The notes: a model not told the origin generated them from the letters alone. A DNA stretch of 50,945 nt from Pseudomonadota bacterium (GCA_018816555.1 JAHIVT010000092.1:1-50945); one strand, 5' to 3'; counted from the first letter of the stretch, positions 24,358 to 33,726 are shown. Numbers and translations: made by a program.

Positions 24358-25173
24358 TCAGCCGAGGGCAACATCCAGTATCATCATCAGGGTAAAGCCG
24401 CCCATGGTTGCCATGGTGACCACATCGATATTCTTCTCATTCTGCTGGGATTCCGGGATCAGCTCCTCCACCACGACAAATATCATGGCACCGGCGGCAA
24501 AACAGAGGGCATAGGGCAGAATGCTCTGCATCTGCAAGACAAAATAGGCCCCCAGCACGCCGGCCACCGGTTCCACCAGACCGGAACTCTGGCCATACAG
24601 AAAACTTTTCCAGCGTCCCATCCCCTCGCGGCGCAGGGGCATAGAAACCGCCGCCCCTTCCGGGAAATTCTGCAGGCCGATACCCACCGCCAAAGCAATG
24701 GCCGAGCCGATGGTGGCCGCTGGCAGGCCGGCCCCGGCCGCGCCGAAGGCGACCCCCACCGCCATGCCCTCGGGAATATTATGCAGGGTGATGGCCAGCA
24801 CCAGCAGGGTGCTGCGCTGCCAGGAGGTCTTGATCCCCTCACTCTGGGACATGGCCAGGCCGGGATGGAGGTGGGGCAGGAACATATCGATCAACCGCAT
24901 GAAGACCCCGCCGCCGAGAAAACCCACTGCCGCCGTCAGCCAGGGAGTGTTGCCAAGCTGCTCCGCCATCTCTATGCCGGGCGCCAGCAGGGACCAGAAA
25001 CTGGCGGCGATCATCACCCCGGCGGCAAAGCCCAGCATGGAGTCCATCACCTTGGCATTCACCTTTTTGGTGGCAAAGACCAGGGCTGCGCCGGCAGCAG
25101 TCACCAGCCAGGTGAAAATGGTGGCCAGCAGGGCCTGGGTAATGGGATTAAACTGTAGCAGGTAGTCTATCAT
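24358..25173 (-). CDS. ZIP family divalent metal transporter (ZupT/GufA-like)
   Basis: Inner membrane permease of 271 aa with about eight hydrophobic segments, importing zinc or related divalent metals. TM4 carries [14 protein letters not shown] and TM5 [13 protein letters not shown], the paired (H/Q)N-PEG metal-site signatures of the ZupT/GufA group. The start at 25173 (MIDYLLQF) is 10 bases after the epmA stop; a longer frame to 25221 would overlap epmA and lacks support. It is the last gene of a minus-strand run with efp and epmA and ends 5 bases from the pyruvate kinase gene. Confidence 0.9.
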   Translation of the reverse strand: MIDYLLQFNPITQALLATIFTWLVTAAGAALVFATKKVNAKVMDSMLGFAAGVMIAASFWSLLAPGIEMAEQLGNTPWLTAAVGFLGGGVFMRLIDMFLPHLHPGLAMSQSEGIKTSWQRSTLLVLAITLHNIPEGMAVGVAFGAAGAGLPAATIGSAIALAVGIGLQNFPEGAAVSMPLRREGMGRWKSFLYGQSSGLVEPVAGVLGAYFVLQMQSILPYALCFAAGAMIFVVVEELIPESQQNEKNIDVVTMATMGGFTLMMILDVALG

Positions 25174-25183
25174 ACAAAATAAC

Positions 25184-26074
25184 CTACAGGGTTTCCGGGG
25201 TAAAGGCAACCACCTCATCAATGCTCCGGGCGCCGCACAGCAGCATCACCAGCCGGTCCACCCCCAGGGCGATGCCTGCGGCGGACTGCAGTTCGCCCAA
25301 ATCGGCCAGAAACCTGTCCGGCATAGGTCCCGGCTGCCGCCCCTGCCCTTCTATGAGTGCCCTTTCCTTGACAAACCGCTGTTGCTGCTCGCCGACCTCG
25401 GTCAGCTCGGAAAAACCGTTGGCCAGTTCCAGGCCATCAACATAGAGCTCAAAGCGTTCGGCCACCCTGTTATCCCCCTTTTTCAACCGAGCCAGGGAGC
25501 CGAGAGCAGCCGGATAGTCATGAAGAAACGTCGGGCGACCCTTACCCAGTTTGGGCTCAACGTCTCTGACCAGAATTTCATCAAATAAATCTCCAGCCAG
25601 GGCCTGATCCACGGAGACCGGAGCATACAGATCAAAGGCCCGGTGTACGGTGAGATACTCCCAGTCAGCTTTACATAAAAGAGCCGCCCCAGACCTGTCA
25701 GGGCAATCGACTCGGGCGGCGACAAAGCGGAGCAGGTCCGCACATTCCGCCATGAGCTCCACATAATCGATGCCGGCCCGGTACCACTCCAGCATGGTAA
25801 ATTCGGGCAGGTGGCGTGAACCGCGCTCATTTTTACGGAAACACCGGCAGATCTGAAAAATCTCGTTATGCCCTGCGGCCAGCAGCCGCTTCATGCACAT
25901 CTCGGGTGAGGTCTGCAGAAACCAGCCGGATGATTGTTCCGGTTCGATATGGGCTTCAGGGATAAGACAGGGGAGGCGGATGGGAGTATCCACCTCCAGA
26001 TACCCCCTGTTGATAAAAAAAGTGCGGATGCTCTGAATGATTTCAGCCCGGCGGCTGAGAAAGGAATAGGCCAA
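25184..26074 (-). CDS. epmA: Elongation factor P--(R)-beta-lysine ligase EpmA
   Basis: Class II aminoacyl-tRNA-synthetase-like enzyme (296 aa) that attaches beta-lysine to EF-P. It resembles the catalytic domain of lysyl-tRNA synthetase without the anticodon-binding domain: [34 protein letters not shown], the motif-2 stretch [20 protein letters not shown], and the motif-3 region [13 protein letters not shown] near the C-terminus. The efp gene lies immediately upstream (5 bases), giving a modifier-substrate pair. The third enzyme, EpmB (lysine 2,3-aminomutase), is not in the window. Confidence 0.94.
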   Translation of the reverse strand: MAYSFLSRRAEIIQSIRTFFINRGYLEVDTPIRLPCLIPEAHIEPEQSSGWFLQTSPEMCMKRLLAAGHNEIFQICRCFRKNERGSRHLPEFTMLEWYRAGIDYVELMAECADLLRFVAARVDCPDRSGAALLCKADWEYLTVHRAFDLYAPVSVDQALAGDLFDEILVRDVEPKLGKGRPTFLHDYPAALGSLARLKKGDNRVAERFELYVDGLELANGFSELTEVGEQQQRFVKERALIEGQGRQPGPMPDRFLADLGELQSAAGIALGVDRLVMLLCGARSIDEVVAFTPETL

Positions 26075-26079
26075 ACAGC

Positions 26080-26643
26080 CTACTCCTTGACCCTGGTCAG
26101 ATACTGACCGGTGCGGGTGTCGATCTGCAGCTTTTCTCCTTCTTCAATAAAGGGCGGCACCTGCAGGGTATACCCGGTCTGGACCGTGACCGGCTTGGTA
26201 TCCGTGCCGCTGGTATCCCCTTTAGCCCAGGGATCGGCCTTGATCACCACGAGATTAACGAAATTCGGCAGGGTCACCCCGATGGGCCGCTCCTTGAACA
26301 GCAGCACATCAACCTCCATATTATCAATCAGGAAATTGATGTTATCACCCAGCTGCTCCCTGGATATGACAATCTGCTCAAAGGTTTTGTTATCCATGAA
26401 ATGAAATTCATCTCCCTGGGAATAGAGAAACTGCATGGTGCGTTCTTCCAGGGGCGCCCTCTGAAATTTGTCATTGGAACGGAATGTCCTTTCAAAGGCA
26501 TTGCCGGTAACCATATTCTTCAGTCGAGTCCGGTAAAGAGCCTGCCCCTTGCCCGGTTTGGAAAACTGAAAGTCGGTGACAATATAAGGTTCACCATCAA
26601 TTTCAACCTTGAGCCCTTTGCGTAAATCTGATGCGGTATACAT
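26080..26643 (-). CDS. efp: Translation elongation factor P
   Basis: 187-aa three-domain factor that relieves ribosome stalling at polyproline. The N-terminal KOW domain carries the modified loop FSKPGKGQAL, with Lys32 aligned to the lysylated Lys34 of E. coli EF-P. The later domains contain FMDNKTFEQIVISREQLG, NFVNLVVIKADPW and the C-terminal signature LQVPPFIEEGEKLQIDTRTG. The length is normal. It is followed directly by epmA, so modification with beta-lysine is very likely. The upstream leader holds two small hairpins. Confidence 0.97.
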   Translation of the reverse strand: MYTASDLRKGLKVEIDGEPYIVTDFQFSKPGKGQALYRTRLKNMVTGNAFERTFRSNDKFQRAPLEERTMQFLYSQGDEFHFMDNKTFEQIVISREQLGDNINFLIDNMEVDVLLFKERPIGVTLPNFVNLVVIKADPWAKGDTSGTDTKPVTVQTGYTLQVPPFIEEGEKLQIDTRTGQYLTRVKE

Positions 26644-26712
26644 AAGTCAACTCCATGTTGAGCAAGTAATGAACAGCTCTGAAAAAAGGCTGTATGCGGG
26701 AATTGGTAACGA

Positions 26713-26747
26713 TAAGCCGGAGGGCTTACCTGCGCACCGGAGGTGCG
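26713..26747. repeat. Twin small hairpins upstream of efp
   Basis: TAAGCC-GGAG-GGCTTA (26713-26728) and CGCACC-GGA-GGTGCG (26733-26747) are two adjacent hairpins whose plus-strand loops show GGA; on the minus (efp) strand the loops read CTCC and TCC. No T run follows. They lie in the efp leader, between the MoaE-like gene and efp. Confidence 0.5.
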
Positions 26748-26812
26748 ATCATTTCTTTCAAAGCCATCAACAATTGAGAAAGGAAACTATCTACCCTAAT
26801 ACAAGCACTTTT

Positions 26813-27178
26813 TCAAGCAGAGACAACCTCTTTTTTTGCAATTGCCTCAGCTTTTACTCGATCAAGAACATCTGCCAGCACCGGTTTGACGTTTTCCCGC
26901 AGGTCACCGGCCACCACAATGAAGAGAAGATCATCTCCCGGCTTGAACCGTCCTGATTTTGCCTCAATGATGATATCGAAAATTCCCTCTTTGGCGAGAA
27001 ATTCCTGTCTGATTGCCTCAATCTTGGCAAGATCAGGGGTAACCTCAAGGGAGGTTACATTTTCCTTGCCCTTGCGGGACCAGGCCCTGACCACGCCGTT
27101 GTGCACCAGTACCATGCCCACATTATCGGCAAAGGCCGGATTTTGCTTCATTTTGGCTATTGTTTTTGAAATGTCCAT
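26813..27178 (-). CDS. MoaE-like protein (molybdopterin synthase catalytic subunit family)
   Basis: 121-aa protein resembling MoaE, the large subunit that puts sulfur into molybdopterin precursor. NVGMVLVHNGVVRAWSRKG matches the first conserved block, VTSLEVTPDLAKIEAIRQEF the second, and GRFKPGDDLLFIVVAGDLRE the third; IAKKE near the end may hold the active-site lysines. It is shorter than E. coli MoaE (150 aa), and no MoaD or other moa gene is near. It may be the divergent MoaE form seen in sulfate-reducer relatives; catalytic activity is uncertain. Upstream of efp on the same strand, downstream of pepN by about 33 bases. Confidence 0.75.
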   Translation of the reverse strand: MDISKTIAKMKQNPAFADNVGMVLVHNGVVRAWSRKGKENVTSLEVTPDLAKIEAIRQEFLAKEGIFDIIIEAKSGRFKPGDDLLFIVVAGDLRENVKPVLADVLDRVKAEAIAKKEVVSA

Positions 27179-27211
27179 AACAGTCCTTTATTTTTTTGAT
27201 TACCATTTAAT

Positions 27212-29878
27212 TTAATTACGGGCCAGCCTAGGGGAAGCGGCGATCAAGCTCTTGGAGGCCACCTCAAACACGTCTTTTGATAGTTCGCTGCCGGCCAGAA
27301 TTCTCTCCAGCTGCCGACACATCAAATGCTGTCGGGGGACGTCAAAACGCTGCCAGCGGCTGAGTGGCGACAGCATGCGGGCGGCAATCTGATGGTTGAA
27401 CCGATCGATTGCCAGCACCTGATCGGCAAGGAAACAATAACCCTCCCCGCTTTTATCATGGAAGCAGAGCTGATTCGCCCCACAGAAGGCGCCGATCAGC
27501 GACCGCACCTTATTGGGATTTTTCAATGAAAAGGCCGGATGGGTCATCAGAGATTTCACTTCAATCAGGGTCTGGGGCAAAGGTGCGGTGGCCTGCAGGG
27601 AAAACCACTTGTCCAGTACCAGACTGTCCCGATGCCACTCACTGTAGAAAGAGACCAGCACGCTCTTTCGTTCCGGGCAGTCAGGATTATGGACAATGGC
27701 CTGCAGGGCTGCCAGCACATCGGTCATGTTGCCCGACTGTTCAAACTGGCGCAGGCACATATCCATTACCGCCCTGTCATCGTTAAGCATCAAATAGGCA
27801 AGGGCGACATTTTTCAGGCTCCTTCTCCCTGCGCTTTGCTGGTCATAAGTGTAAGGCTCCAGGCTGGTGTTGGCATGAAAGAGTTCAAGAAAATAATCGC
27901 GCAGCATGGCCGCCAGGGTGCGGCGGACAAACTGCCGGACCTGATGGATTGCCTCCACATCGATGATTGCCAGCTGCTCTCCCAGATATTTTTCCGAGGG
28001 CAGCACCAGCAGCTCTGCCAGAAAGGCCGGATCAATCTCGCTTTCCGGGGTCAGCAGGGCCTGGAAAACAATGACAAAATCGTCATCGAGGTGCAGCTCT
28101 TTGCCCTGCTGCAGGTCGGCAATCAAACGCAGCAGCAGGCGACAGGACAATCGGTGCCCGGCCTCCCAGCGGTTGAAGGGATCGCTATCATGGGCCAGCA
28201 GAAAGCGCAGCTCGTCTTCCGTATAGTCATAATGCAGTTTGACCGGGGCGCTGAAGCCGCGCAGCAGGGAGGGAATCGATTTTCCCCGGATATCATGAAA
28301 AACAAAATTCTGCTCTCTCTCCTTGAAATCCAGCACCACCGTCGTGGCCGCCTCTTTGCCGTTGACGGACAATTTGATATCTTTGCCCATGGTATCAAGC
28401 AGACCTACAGCCAGGGGAATATGAAACGGTTGCTTATCATCCTGTCCCGGCGTGGCAGGACAACTCTGACTGACCTGCAGGGTGCAGGTCCTGCTCTGCT
28501 CATCATAACTGCTTGATACACGCAGCTCAGGCGTGCCGGACTGGCTGTACCAAAGACGGAACCGGCCCAGATCCACTCCGCCGCCGTCCTCCATGGCCTG
28601 GACAAAATCCTCGCAGGTAACGGCCTGGCCGTCATGCCGGGCAAAATAGAGATCCATGCCCCGGCGGAAACCAGCCGCACCCAGCAGGGTATGGATCATG
28701 CGAATCAGCTCTGCGCCCTTTTCATACACAGTCACCGTATAGAAGTTATTGATCTCAATATAAGAATCCGGTCTAACCGGGTGGGCCATGGGGCCGCTAT
28801 CCTCAACAAACTGCAGATTGCGCAGCATTCTGACATCACTTAAGCGCTTTACCGCGGGGGATGTCATATCCGCCGAGAACTGCTGATCGCGGAACACGGT
28901 GAGGCCCTCTTTGAGGGAGAGCTGAAACCAGTCGCGGCAGGTCACCCGGTTGCCGGTCCAGTTATGGAAATACTCATGGGCCACCACCCCCTCGATGCCT
29001 GCATAGTCGGCATCGGTTGCGGTCTGCGGTTTGGCCAGCACATATTTGGAGTTAAAAACATTCAGGCCCTTGTTTTCCATGGCCCCCATATTGAAATCAT
29101 CCACCGCCACTATCATGAAAAGATCGAGATCATACTCCAGGCCATAAACCTTCTCATCCCAGGCCATGGCCTTTTTCAGGGAACGCAAGGCATGATCGCA
29201 CCGATCGCTGTTATGTTTCTGCACATAGATATGCAGATCAATGGTGCGCCCGGACCCGGTCACATGGGTATCGGCCACCCGGACCAGATCGCCGGCCACC
29301 AGGGCAAAAAGATAACAGGGTTTGGGAAAGGGATCCCGCCAGGTGGCATAATGCCGGCCGCCCGCCACGTTGCCCGTCTCAATGAGATTGCCGTTGGACA
29401 ACAGCACCGGTACGGAGTTGTCCGCCTCAATGGTGGTGGTGAAACGGCACATCACATCAGGCCGGTCGAGGAAATAGGTGATTTTTCTGAAGCCCTGGGC
29501 CTCGCACTGGGTGCAAAAATTGCCGCTGGATTTATAGAGGCCATCCAGAGAGATGTTCTCCTCGGGCCGGATCAGGGTGGTGATGGTCAGTTCGAAACTA
29601 TCCGGCACCTGATTGATGGTCAGCGACTCTTTCCCCAGCACATAGTCTTGGCCTGCGAGCTTGCGGGAATCGAGGAAAATTGACAGCAACTCAAGCTCCT
29701 CACCGTCCAGTACCAGGGGAGGATTTGCCCCTCCTTCTCCATTACGGCGGCAATGCAGACGGGAGGTCACCACTGCCTGTCTTTCCCCCAGAAAAAAATG
29801 AAGATGCGCCGTATCAATCAGATAATCAGGAGCGCGGTAATCATGACGATAGATGATTTGCGGCGTATCACTGCTCAT
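27212..29878 (-). CDS. pepN: Aminopeptidase N (M1 family)
   Basis: Cytoplasmic zinc aminopeptidase of 888 aa that removes N-terminal residues from peptides. The substrate-binding exopeptidase motif GAMEN is at 265-269; the zinc site is HEYFH (His301, His305) with Glu324 18 residues later, and the catalytic Tyr lies in the NNFYTVTVYEKG region. The long C-terminal helical domain (about 540-888) matches the E. coli PepN type. It overlaps the upstream LysM transglycosylase gene by four bases (ATGA), so the two are coupled. Confidence 0.96.
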   Translation of the reverse strand: MSSDTPQIIYRHDYRAPDYLIDTAHLHFFLGERQAVVTSRLHCRRNGEGGANPPLVLDGEELELLSIFLDSRKLAGQDYVLGKESLTINQVPDSFELTITTLIRPEENISLDGLYKSSGNFCTQCEAQGFRKITYFLDRPDVMCRFTTTIEADNSVPVLLSNGNLIETGNVAGGRHYATWRDPFPKPCYLFALVAGDLVRVADTHVTGSGRTIDLHIYVQKHNSDRCDHALRSLKKAMAWDEKVYGLEYDLDLFMIVAVDDFNMGAMENKGLNVFNSKYVLAKPQTATDADYAGIEGVVAHEYFHNWTGNRVTCRDWFQLSLKEGLTVFRDQQFSADMTSPAVKRLSDVRMLRNLQFVEDSGPMAHPVRPDSYIEINNFYTVTVYEKGAELIRMIHTLLGAAGFRRGMDLYFARHDGQAVTCEDFVQAMEDGGGVDLGRFRLWYSQSGTPELRVSSSYDEQSRTCTLQVSQSCPATPGQDDKQPFHIPLAVGLLDTMGKDIKLSVNGKEAATTVVLDFKEREQNFVFHDIRGKSIPSLLRGFSAPVKLHYDYTEDELRFLLAHDSDPFNRWEAGHRLSCRLLLRLIADLQQGKELHLDDDFVIVFQALLTPESEIDPAFLAELLVLPSEKYLGEQLAIIDVEAIHQVRQFVRRTLAAMLRDYFLELFHANTSLEPYTYDQQSAGRRSLKNVALAYLMLNDDRAVMDMCLRQFEQSGNMTDVLAALQAIVHNPDCPERKSVLVSFYSEWHRDSLVLDKWFSLQATAPLPQTLIEVKSLMTHPAFSLKNPNKVRSLIGAFCGANQLCFHDKSGEGYCFLADQVLAIDRFNHQIAARMLSPLSRWQRFDVPRQHLMCRQLERILAGSELSKDVFEVASKSLIAASPRLARN

Positions 29879-32100
29879 TGCAGTTCAATTTCCCCTACAA
29901 CCGGTATAATTAACTGTTCATCAAGCTTCAGATTGTTGAAATCATGAGCAGTATTAAATTTCCTGATCAGCCAGAAGGGCAGATCAAATTCATCCTGGCA
30001 GAGACGCCAGATGTTATCACCGGACTTGATCCGATACAGCCTTGCCCCTTCAATCTTATAAACGGCAAAGAAATCTTCTTCAATCTCCTTATGGTATTCA
30101 TAGCGTTTTTCTTCAAAATCCACTTTGCTCGCCTTGGGGAATTCCAGTTTCAGACGCTGGTCAAGTTTAATGGGATGGCCGAAGCGCAGGCCATTGAGGC
30201 GCCGGATACTGCTGGTGGGCACCTTAAGCCAGTCAGCGTAATGGCCGAGAGTCTCACCGACCTCAACCCGGATGAAACCCACGGTGCGCCCCTTTTCGGT
30301 ACGGCTGTCGGCAACCAGCAGATCGGCGGTGACCACCTCCGGATTAAAGGCCGGTTCTTCAAGGGGCACCTTGGGCAGTTCATCAATCACCTCAGGCTGA
30401 TCAAGCTGTGCCTGTTCCTCTTCGGCAACCGTCGTTGCCGGCTCCTCCGCAGCAGCCACCACCGCAACCTTCTCCTCAACCTGTTTTCCCGCTTGGGGCA
30501 GTTTTTCCGCCACAACAGCGGCAAGCTGCTCAGACGTGGGGGCAGGGGCCTCAGCAAGGGTCTCAGCCTGCTGCACAGGGGGCGGGGCAGGAACCGCAGC
30601 AGGGGTTTCAGCCTGCGGGACAGGCCCTTCCTTTTTTCGGGGCGGAATCGCCTTTTTAACCGTCTGAGCCTTTAAGGTGACTACCTCCCTCGCCTCTTTT
30701 TTACTCTCCGCTCCATTTGCCGGGACAATATCTGCAGCAGGCGTCTCGGCCTTGGCCAGCAGCACCACTTTTTCATCCCGGGTGGGAATGCGCAGATTCT
30801 GTCCCACATAAATGGCGGCCCGGGCATTGAGTCCATTGGTGACAATCAGGTCCTCGAGCTGCACCCCATGCTTTCTGGCAATGGCCCCGGCCGAATCACC
30901 CTTTTGCACCTGGTAAAAACGGCTGCGCTGCTGTTTGTCGGCAAAGGCCTTATCCGGCATGCGCGAAGCAAGTTTTGCCATTTCTCCGTTTCTACCGGGC
31001 AGCCGAAGTTTGTATCCTTTGGGTACATGCTTGCGGCCCTCGAACACCGGAGCCCGGAGGCCGGGATTGAGCTCTTCCAGGGTGACCAGGTCCACCTTAA
31101 AATGACGGGACAGATCTTTTATCGGCGCATATCCCGGTATGGTAACTTCCACGAATGAAACAGGCTCTGCCAGTTTAACATTGCCGAAATATTTCCGGTA
31201 ATTTTTCGCCACTTCCCGGGCGGCAATAAATTCCGAATAGAAATTCCTTGAGGCGAAACCAAAAAGCTTGCCGTCATATTTATTAAAGATATTTTCATAG
31301 GTGCCATGCTGATTTTTGGCGCGCATCATGCCGTTTGGCCCATGATTATAGGCAGTGAGTGCCAGTGGCCAGCTGCCGAGCTTATTGTGATTTTCTTTTA
31401 AAAAGCGGGCGGCGGCATGGGTGGCACGAATGGGATCCCGCCTCTCATCCAGGGTATAGTCAATGGTCATGAACCGTTTGCCGGTTGACTGGGTAAACTG
31501 CCAGATGCCTGCCGCGCCGAACTTGGAATAGGCCTTATAATTAAATGATGACTCCACATGGGGCAGATAGGCCAGGTCCTCGGGCAGATCATAGCTTCTG
31601 AATATTTTCTTGATCTCGGCCAGATAGGCCTCGGAACGGACAAGTCCCTCAAGAAAATGATCCTTCAGGCACCGTTGAAAACGAACGGCATCCGCCGCCT
31701 GGGAAAGTTTTGAGGCAGATGCACCGCGGAAAAGGGCAAGCACTTTTTTCTCTTCATCTGTCCGGGCGGCCCCCCCACCGGCTAATGACAGCAGAATCTG
31801 CCGGTATTTTTCCTTGGCCCGGTCGACGCGCGTTTTGTTGGTTGCCCTTGCGCCGGCCTGATCATCAGACGCAAGATCAATCACTTCATAGATGATTGAC
31901 AGATCACGATTGTCATGAATCAAGCCCTTGGTGGCCGGATATTCCGCATACACTTTCTTCCAGAAAGCGACATTGGCCTTCATGGATTCGTAAACAGGGA
32001 AAAGATCTTGGCGGACTGAGGCTTGGGAGTGAACGGAATGGAAACAACACAGCAAAAATGCTGCAATGGCCACGATAAGGCTGAATCTGGATTTTACCAT
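29875..32100 (-). CDS. LysM-domain membrane-bound lytic transglycosylase (MltD-like)
   Basis: Periplasmic murein-cleaving enzyme of 741 aa. A signal peptide (MVKSRF, then a hydrophobic run ending HSVHSQA) precedes a helical region and an SLT family domain: catalytic Glu in LPHVESSFN, then FGAAGIWQFTQSTGK and ALTAYNHGPNGM. LysM-like repeats follow (FYQVQKGDSAGAIARKHGV and, near the end, YRIKSGDNIWRLCQDEFDL, plus two weaker ones), separated by a Pro/Ala/Glu-rich linker. The start at 32100 was chosen for the signal peptide; the frame stays open to 32418 without protein-like sequence. Overlaps pepN by four bases. Confidence 0.9.
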   Translation of the reverse strand: MVKSRFSLIVAIAAFLLCCFHSVHSQASVRQDLFPVYESMKANVAFWKKVYAEYPATKGLIHDNRDLSIIYEVIDLASDDQAGARATNKTRVDRAKEKYRQILLSLAGGGAARTDEEKKVLALFRGASASKLSQAADAVRFQRCLKDHFLEGLVRSEAYLAEIKKIFRSYDLPEDLAYLPHVESSFNYKAYSKFGAAGIWQFTQSTGKRFMTIDYTLDERRDPIRATHAAARFLKENHNKLGSWPLALTAYNHGPNGMMRAKNQHGTYENIFNKYDGKLFGFASRNFYSEFIAAREVAKNYRKYFGNVKLAEPVSFVEVTIPGYAPIKDLSRHFKVDLVTLEELNPGLRAPVFEGRKHVPKGYKLRLPGRNGEMAKLASRMPDKAFADKQQRSRFYQVQKGDSAGAIARKHGVQLEDLIVTNGLNARAAIYVGQNLRIPTRDEKVVLLAKAETPAADIVPANGAESKKEAREVVTLKAQTVKKAIPPRKKEGPVPQAETPAAVPAPPPVQQAETLAEAPAPTSEQLAAVVAEKLPQAGKQVEEKVAVVAAAEEPATTVAEEEQAQLDQPEVIDELPKVPLEEPAFNPEVVTADLLVADSRTEKGRTVGFIRVEVGETLGHYADWLKVPTSSIRRLNGLRFGHPIKLDQRLKLEFPKASKVDFEEKRYEYHKEIEEDFFAVYKIEGARLYRIKSGDNIWRLCQDEFDLPFWLIRKFNTAHDFNNLKLDEQLIIPVVGEIELQ

Positions 32101-32460
32101 ACAGTAATCAGAGTATCCTCGAGCCGGGGAAATTTTCTGCCCGACTCTCTTATTGTTATAACAGGCAAACGCCCAGGCTGACGGGCATACAAATACGTAT
32201 ACTAACACATTTCCTCCGTCGCCTCCAGCGCCATTTACGGCTCTGTTTTTTTGTTTTCCGCCCAGCCGGCGAAAGGGAACCGCCGGTAATCCCGGAGCTG
32301 AGATGGCGGAAAATGTCCGAAAACAGCTTTGTCGCCAAAGATTTTCGGCCAACAGGGATGAAGGTGATGACATGACAGAAGGGATTTTCTTTACAAAAAG
32401 GGAAGTGGACAGCCGCAAGAGATCACCTAATGAAGTGATCCCAAAAAAATGCCCGGCCTG
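32101..32460. other. Intergenic region between transglycosylase and PilZ genes
   Basis: About 360 bases with an open minus frame that does not look coding. GATCAC-CTAATGAA-GTGATC near 32421-32440 is a short inverted repeat that could end the upstream PilZ transcript. No promoter is clear. Confidence 0.35.
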
Positions 32461-32958
32461 CTAAGGCATGAGATAAAATCCGAGTGTTTTTTCATAAACT
32501 TGCTGATTCGCATCACTGAACTCACCACCGATATAGCCATCATCGCCTACGTGGCGAACCAAAATCCTTCGTTCCAAATGTGACTGCTTCCGGTCGTCTA
32601 GGATAAAATCAACAATCAGTTCATCCCCGACGACAATCTTCTGTCCGCTGGTATGACGGAGTCCAAGGCCGCCAAGGGATATATTGACAATCCTGCAGTT
32701 GCGCGGCATTTTGCCGGCATCCGAAGACTTTGCCCAATTTATTACCTTGCAGAAAAAGCCCTCAATATCTGTCTGCTTGCGATACCTTTTCCTGAAATTG
32801 AGATCGACGGTGAACATCTGCCCGCAAACGCATTTTACCTGCAGAGAGTGCTTCTTATTCTTAAATTTGGCCACGGATACATGTTTCATAGCCCCGCAAT
32901 GGGGACAGTTGAAAAGGGCCATATCTTCCTGATTGACAAAAACCTCAGCCTTACCCAT
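32461..32958 (-). CDS. PilZ protein with N-terminal zinc-ribbon-like motif
   Basis: 165-aa protein. Near the N-terminus NCPHCGAMKHVSVAKFKNK and VKCVCGQMFTVDL give two CxxC pairs, forming a zinc-ribbon-like knuckle. The PilZ domain follows (about 65-165) with FRKRYRKQTD as the Arg motif and IVNISLGGLGLR for the second motif, so c-di-GMP binding is plausible. AAAGGAG lies upstream of the start at 32958; a longer frame to 33027 is less likely. It is divergent from the NUDIX gene. No partner is evident. Confidence 0.85.
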   Translation of the reverse strand: MGKAEVFVNQEDMALFNCPHCGAMKHVSVAKFKNKKHSLQVKCVCGQMFTVDLNFRKRYRKQTDIEGFFCKVINWAKSSDAGKMPRNCRIVNISLGGLGLRHTSGQKIVVGDELIVDFILDDRKQSHLERRILVRHVGDDGYIGGEFSDANQQVYEKTLGFYLMP

Positions 32959-33134
32959 GCAAAAAAACTCCTTTGTCCAGCAAGTGTTACCGTTATCCTC
33001 TTTGCTATTATGACAGAATATATTCATGATGTTGATATGTAAAATGATTTCATGTTAACTTAATAGGAAACTTTTCCGGTGTTCCCCCCGGGGATGTTCT
33101 GTCGGTACACAACATACCATATTATCTAACTAAA

Positions 33135-33629
33135 ATGATGTCTTCCTACTCACCTATTTTAGCCACCCTGGGTTTTGTTCTTTCCCCGGACCGAACACAG
33201 ACCCTGCTTGTCCACCGCAATGCCAGAGACGATGACCAGCATCTGGGCAAATACAACGGACTGGGGGGAAAGATGCATGCCCATGAAGATGTGGCCGGCT
33301 GCATGCGGCGGGAGATCCGTGAAGAGGCGGGCATTGAATGTACGGAGATGACCCTGCGGGGCACCATCAACTGGACCAACTTCGGCAAGGATGGAGAGGA
33401 CTGGCTGGGATTTATCTTTCTCATCAGCGGTTTCCGCGGTATCCCCTTTGCCGAAAACAGCGAGGGCAGCCTGAGCTGGCAGCCCATCGACAAACTCCAG
33501 ACCCTGCCCATGTGGCCGGGGGACCGCTATTTCCTCCCCCTGGTATTTGACGGAAAACCAGGGGTTTTCCATGGCTGGATGCCCTACAGGGAAGGCAATC
33601 CCGTCTCCTGGCACTTTGAAAGATTTTAA
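33135..33629 (+). CDS. NUDIX hydrolase (8-oxo-dGTP diphosphatase-like)
   Basis: 164-aa hydrolase cleaving a nucleoside diphosphate linked to another moiety; most like the MutT/MTH1 group that sanitises oxidised nucleotides. The full Nudix box is present (GGKMHAHED then REIREEAGI), with the metal-binding REXXEE. NGLGGK before the box and LSWQPIDKLQTLPMW after it fit the MTH1-like family. The substrate is inferred. A divergent promoter region of about 175 bases separates it from the PilZ gene. An imperfect inverted repeat starts directly after its stop. Confidence 0.9.
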   Translation: MMSSYSPILATLGFVLSPDRTQTLLVHRNARDDDQHLGKYNGLGGKMHAHEDVAGCMRREIREEAGIECTEMTLRGTINWTNFGKDGEDWLGFIFLISGFRGIPFAENSEGSLSWQPIDKLQTLPMWPGDRYFLPLVFDGKPGVFHGWMPYREGNPVSWHFERF

Positions 33630-33632
33630 ACG

Positions 33633-33726
33633 CAGGAGTCAGGAGACAGAATTCAGAAGACAGAATAACTGCTCTATTCGTCGTCCTTTTTTATTCTGAC
33701 TCCTGTCTTCTGACTTCTATCTTCTT
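33633..33726. repeat. Large imperfect inverted repeat of octamer-like units
   Basis: The left arm (33633-33668) is built from GGAGTCAGGAGACAGAAT-like units, and the right arm (33691-33726) from their complement (TTATTCTGACTCCTGTCTTC and variants), around a 22-base loop. It lies between the convergent NUDIX and cytochrome genes and may terminate both. Its composition suggests an interspersed palindromic repeat. Confidence 0.65.

Noticed and set aside
24085-25158. 357-codon plus-strand frame over the ZIP transporter gene
   Set aside because: His/Gln/Gly-rich mirror frame of a real minus-strand membrane protein gene and the end of the pyruvate kinase gene.
32101-32418. N-terminal extension of the transglycosylase frame
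   Set aside because: The extra 106 codons read as non-protein-like sequence and would bury the signal peptide that begins at 32100.
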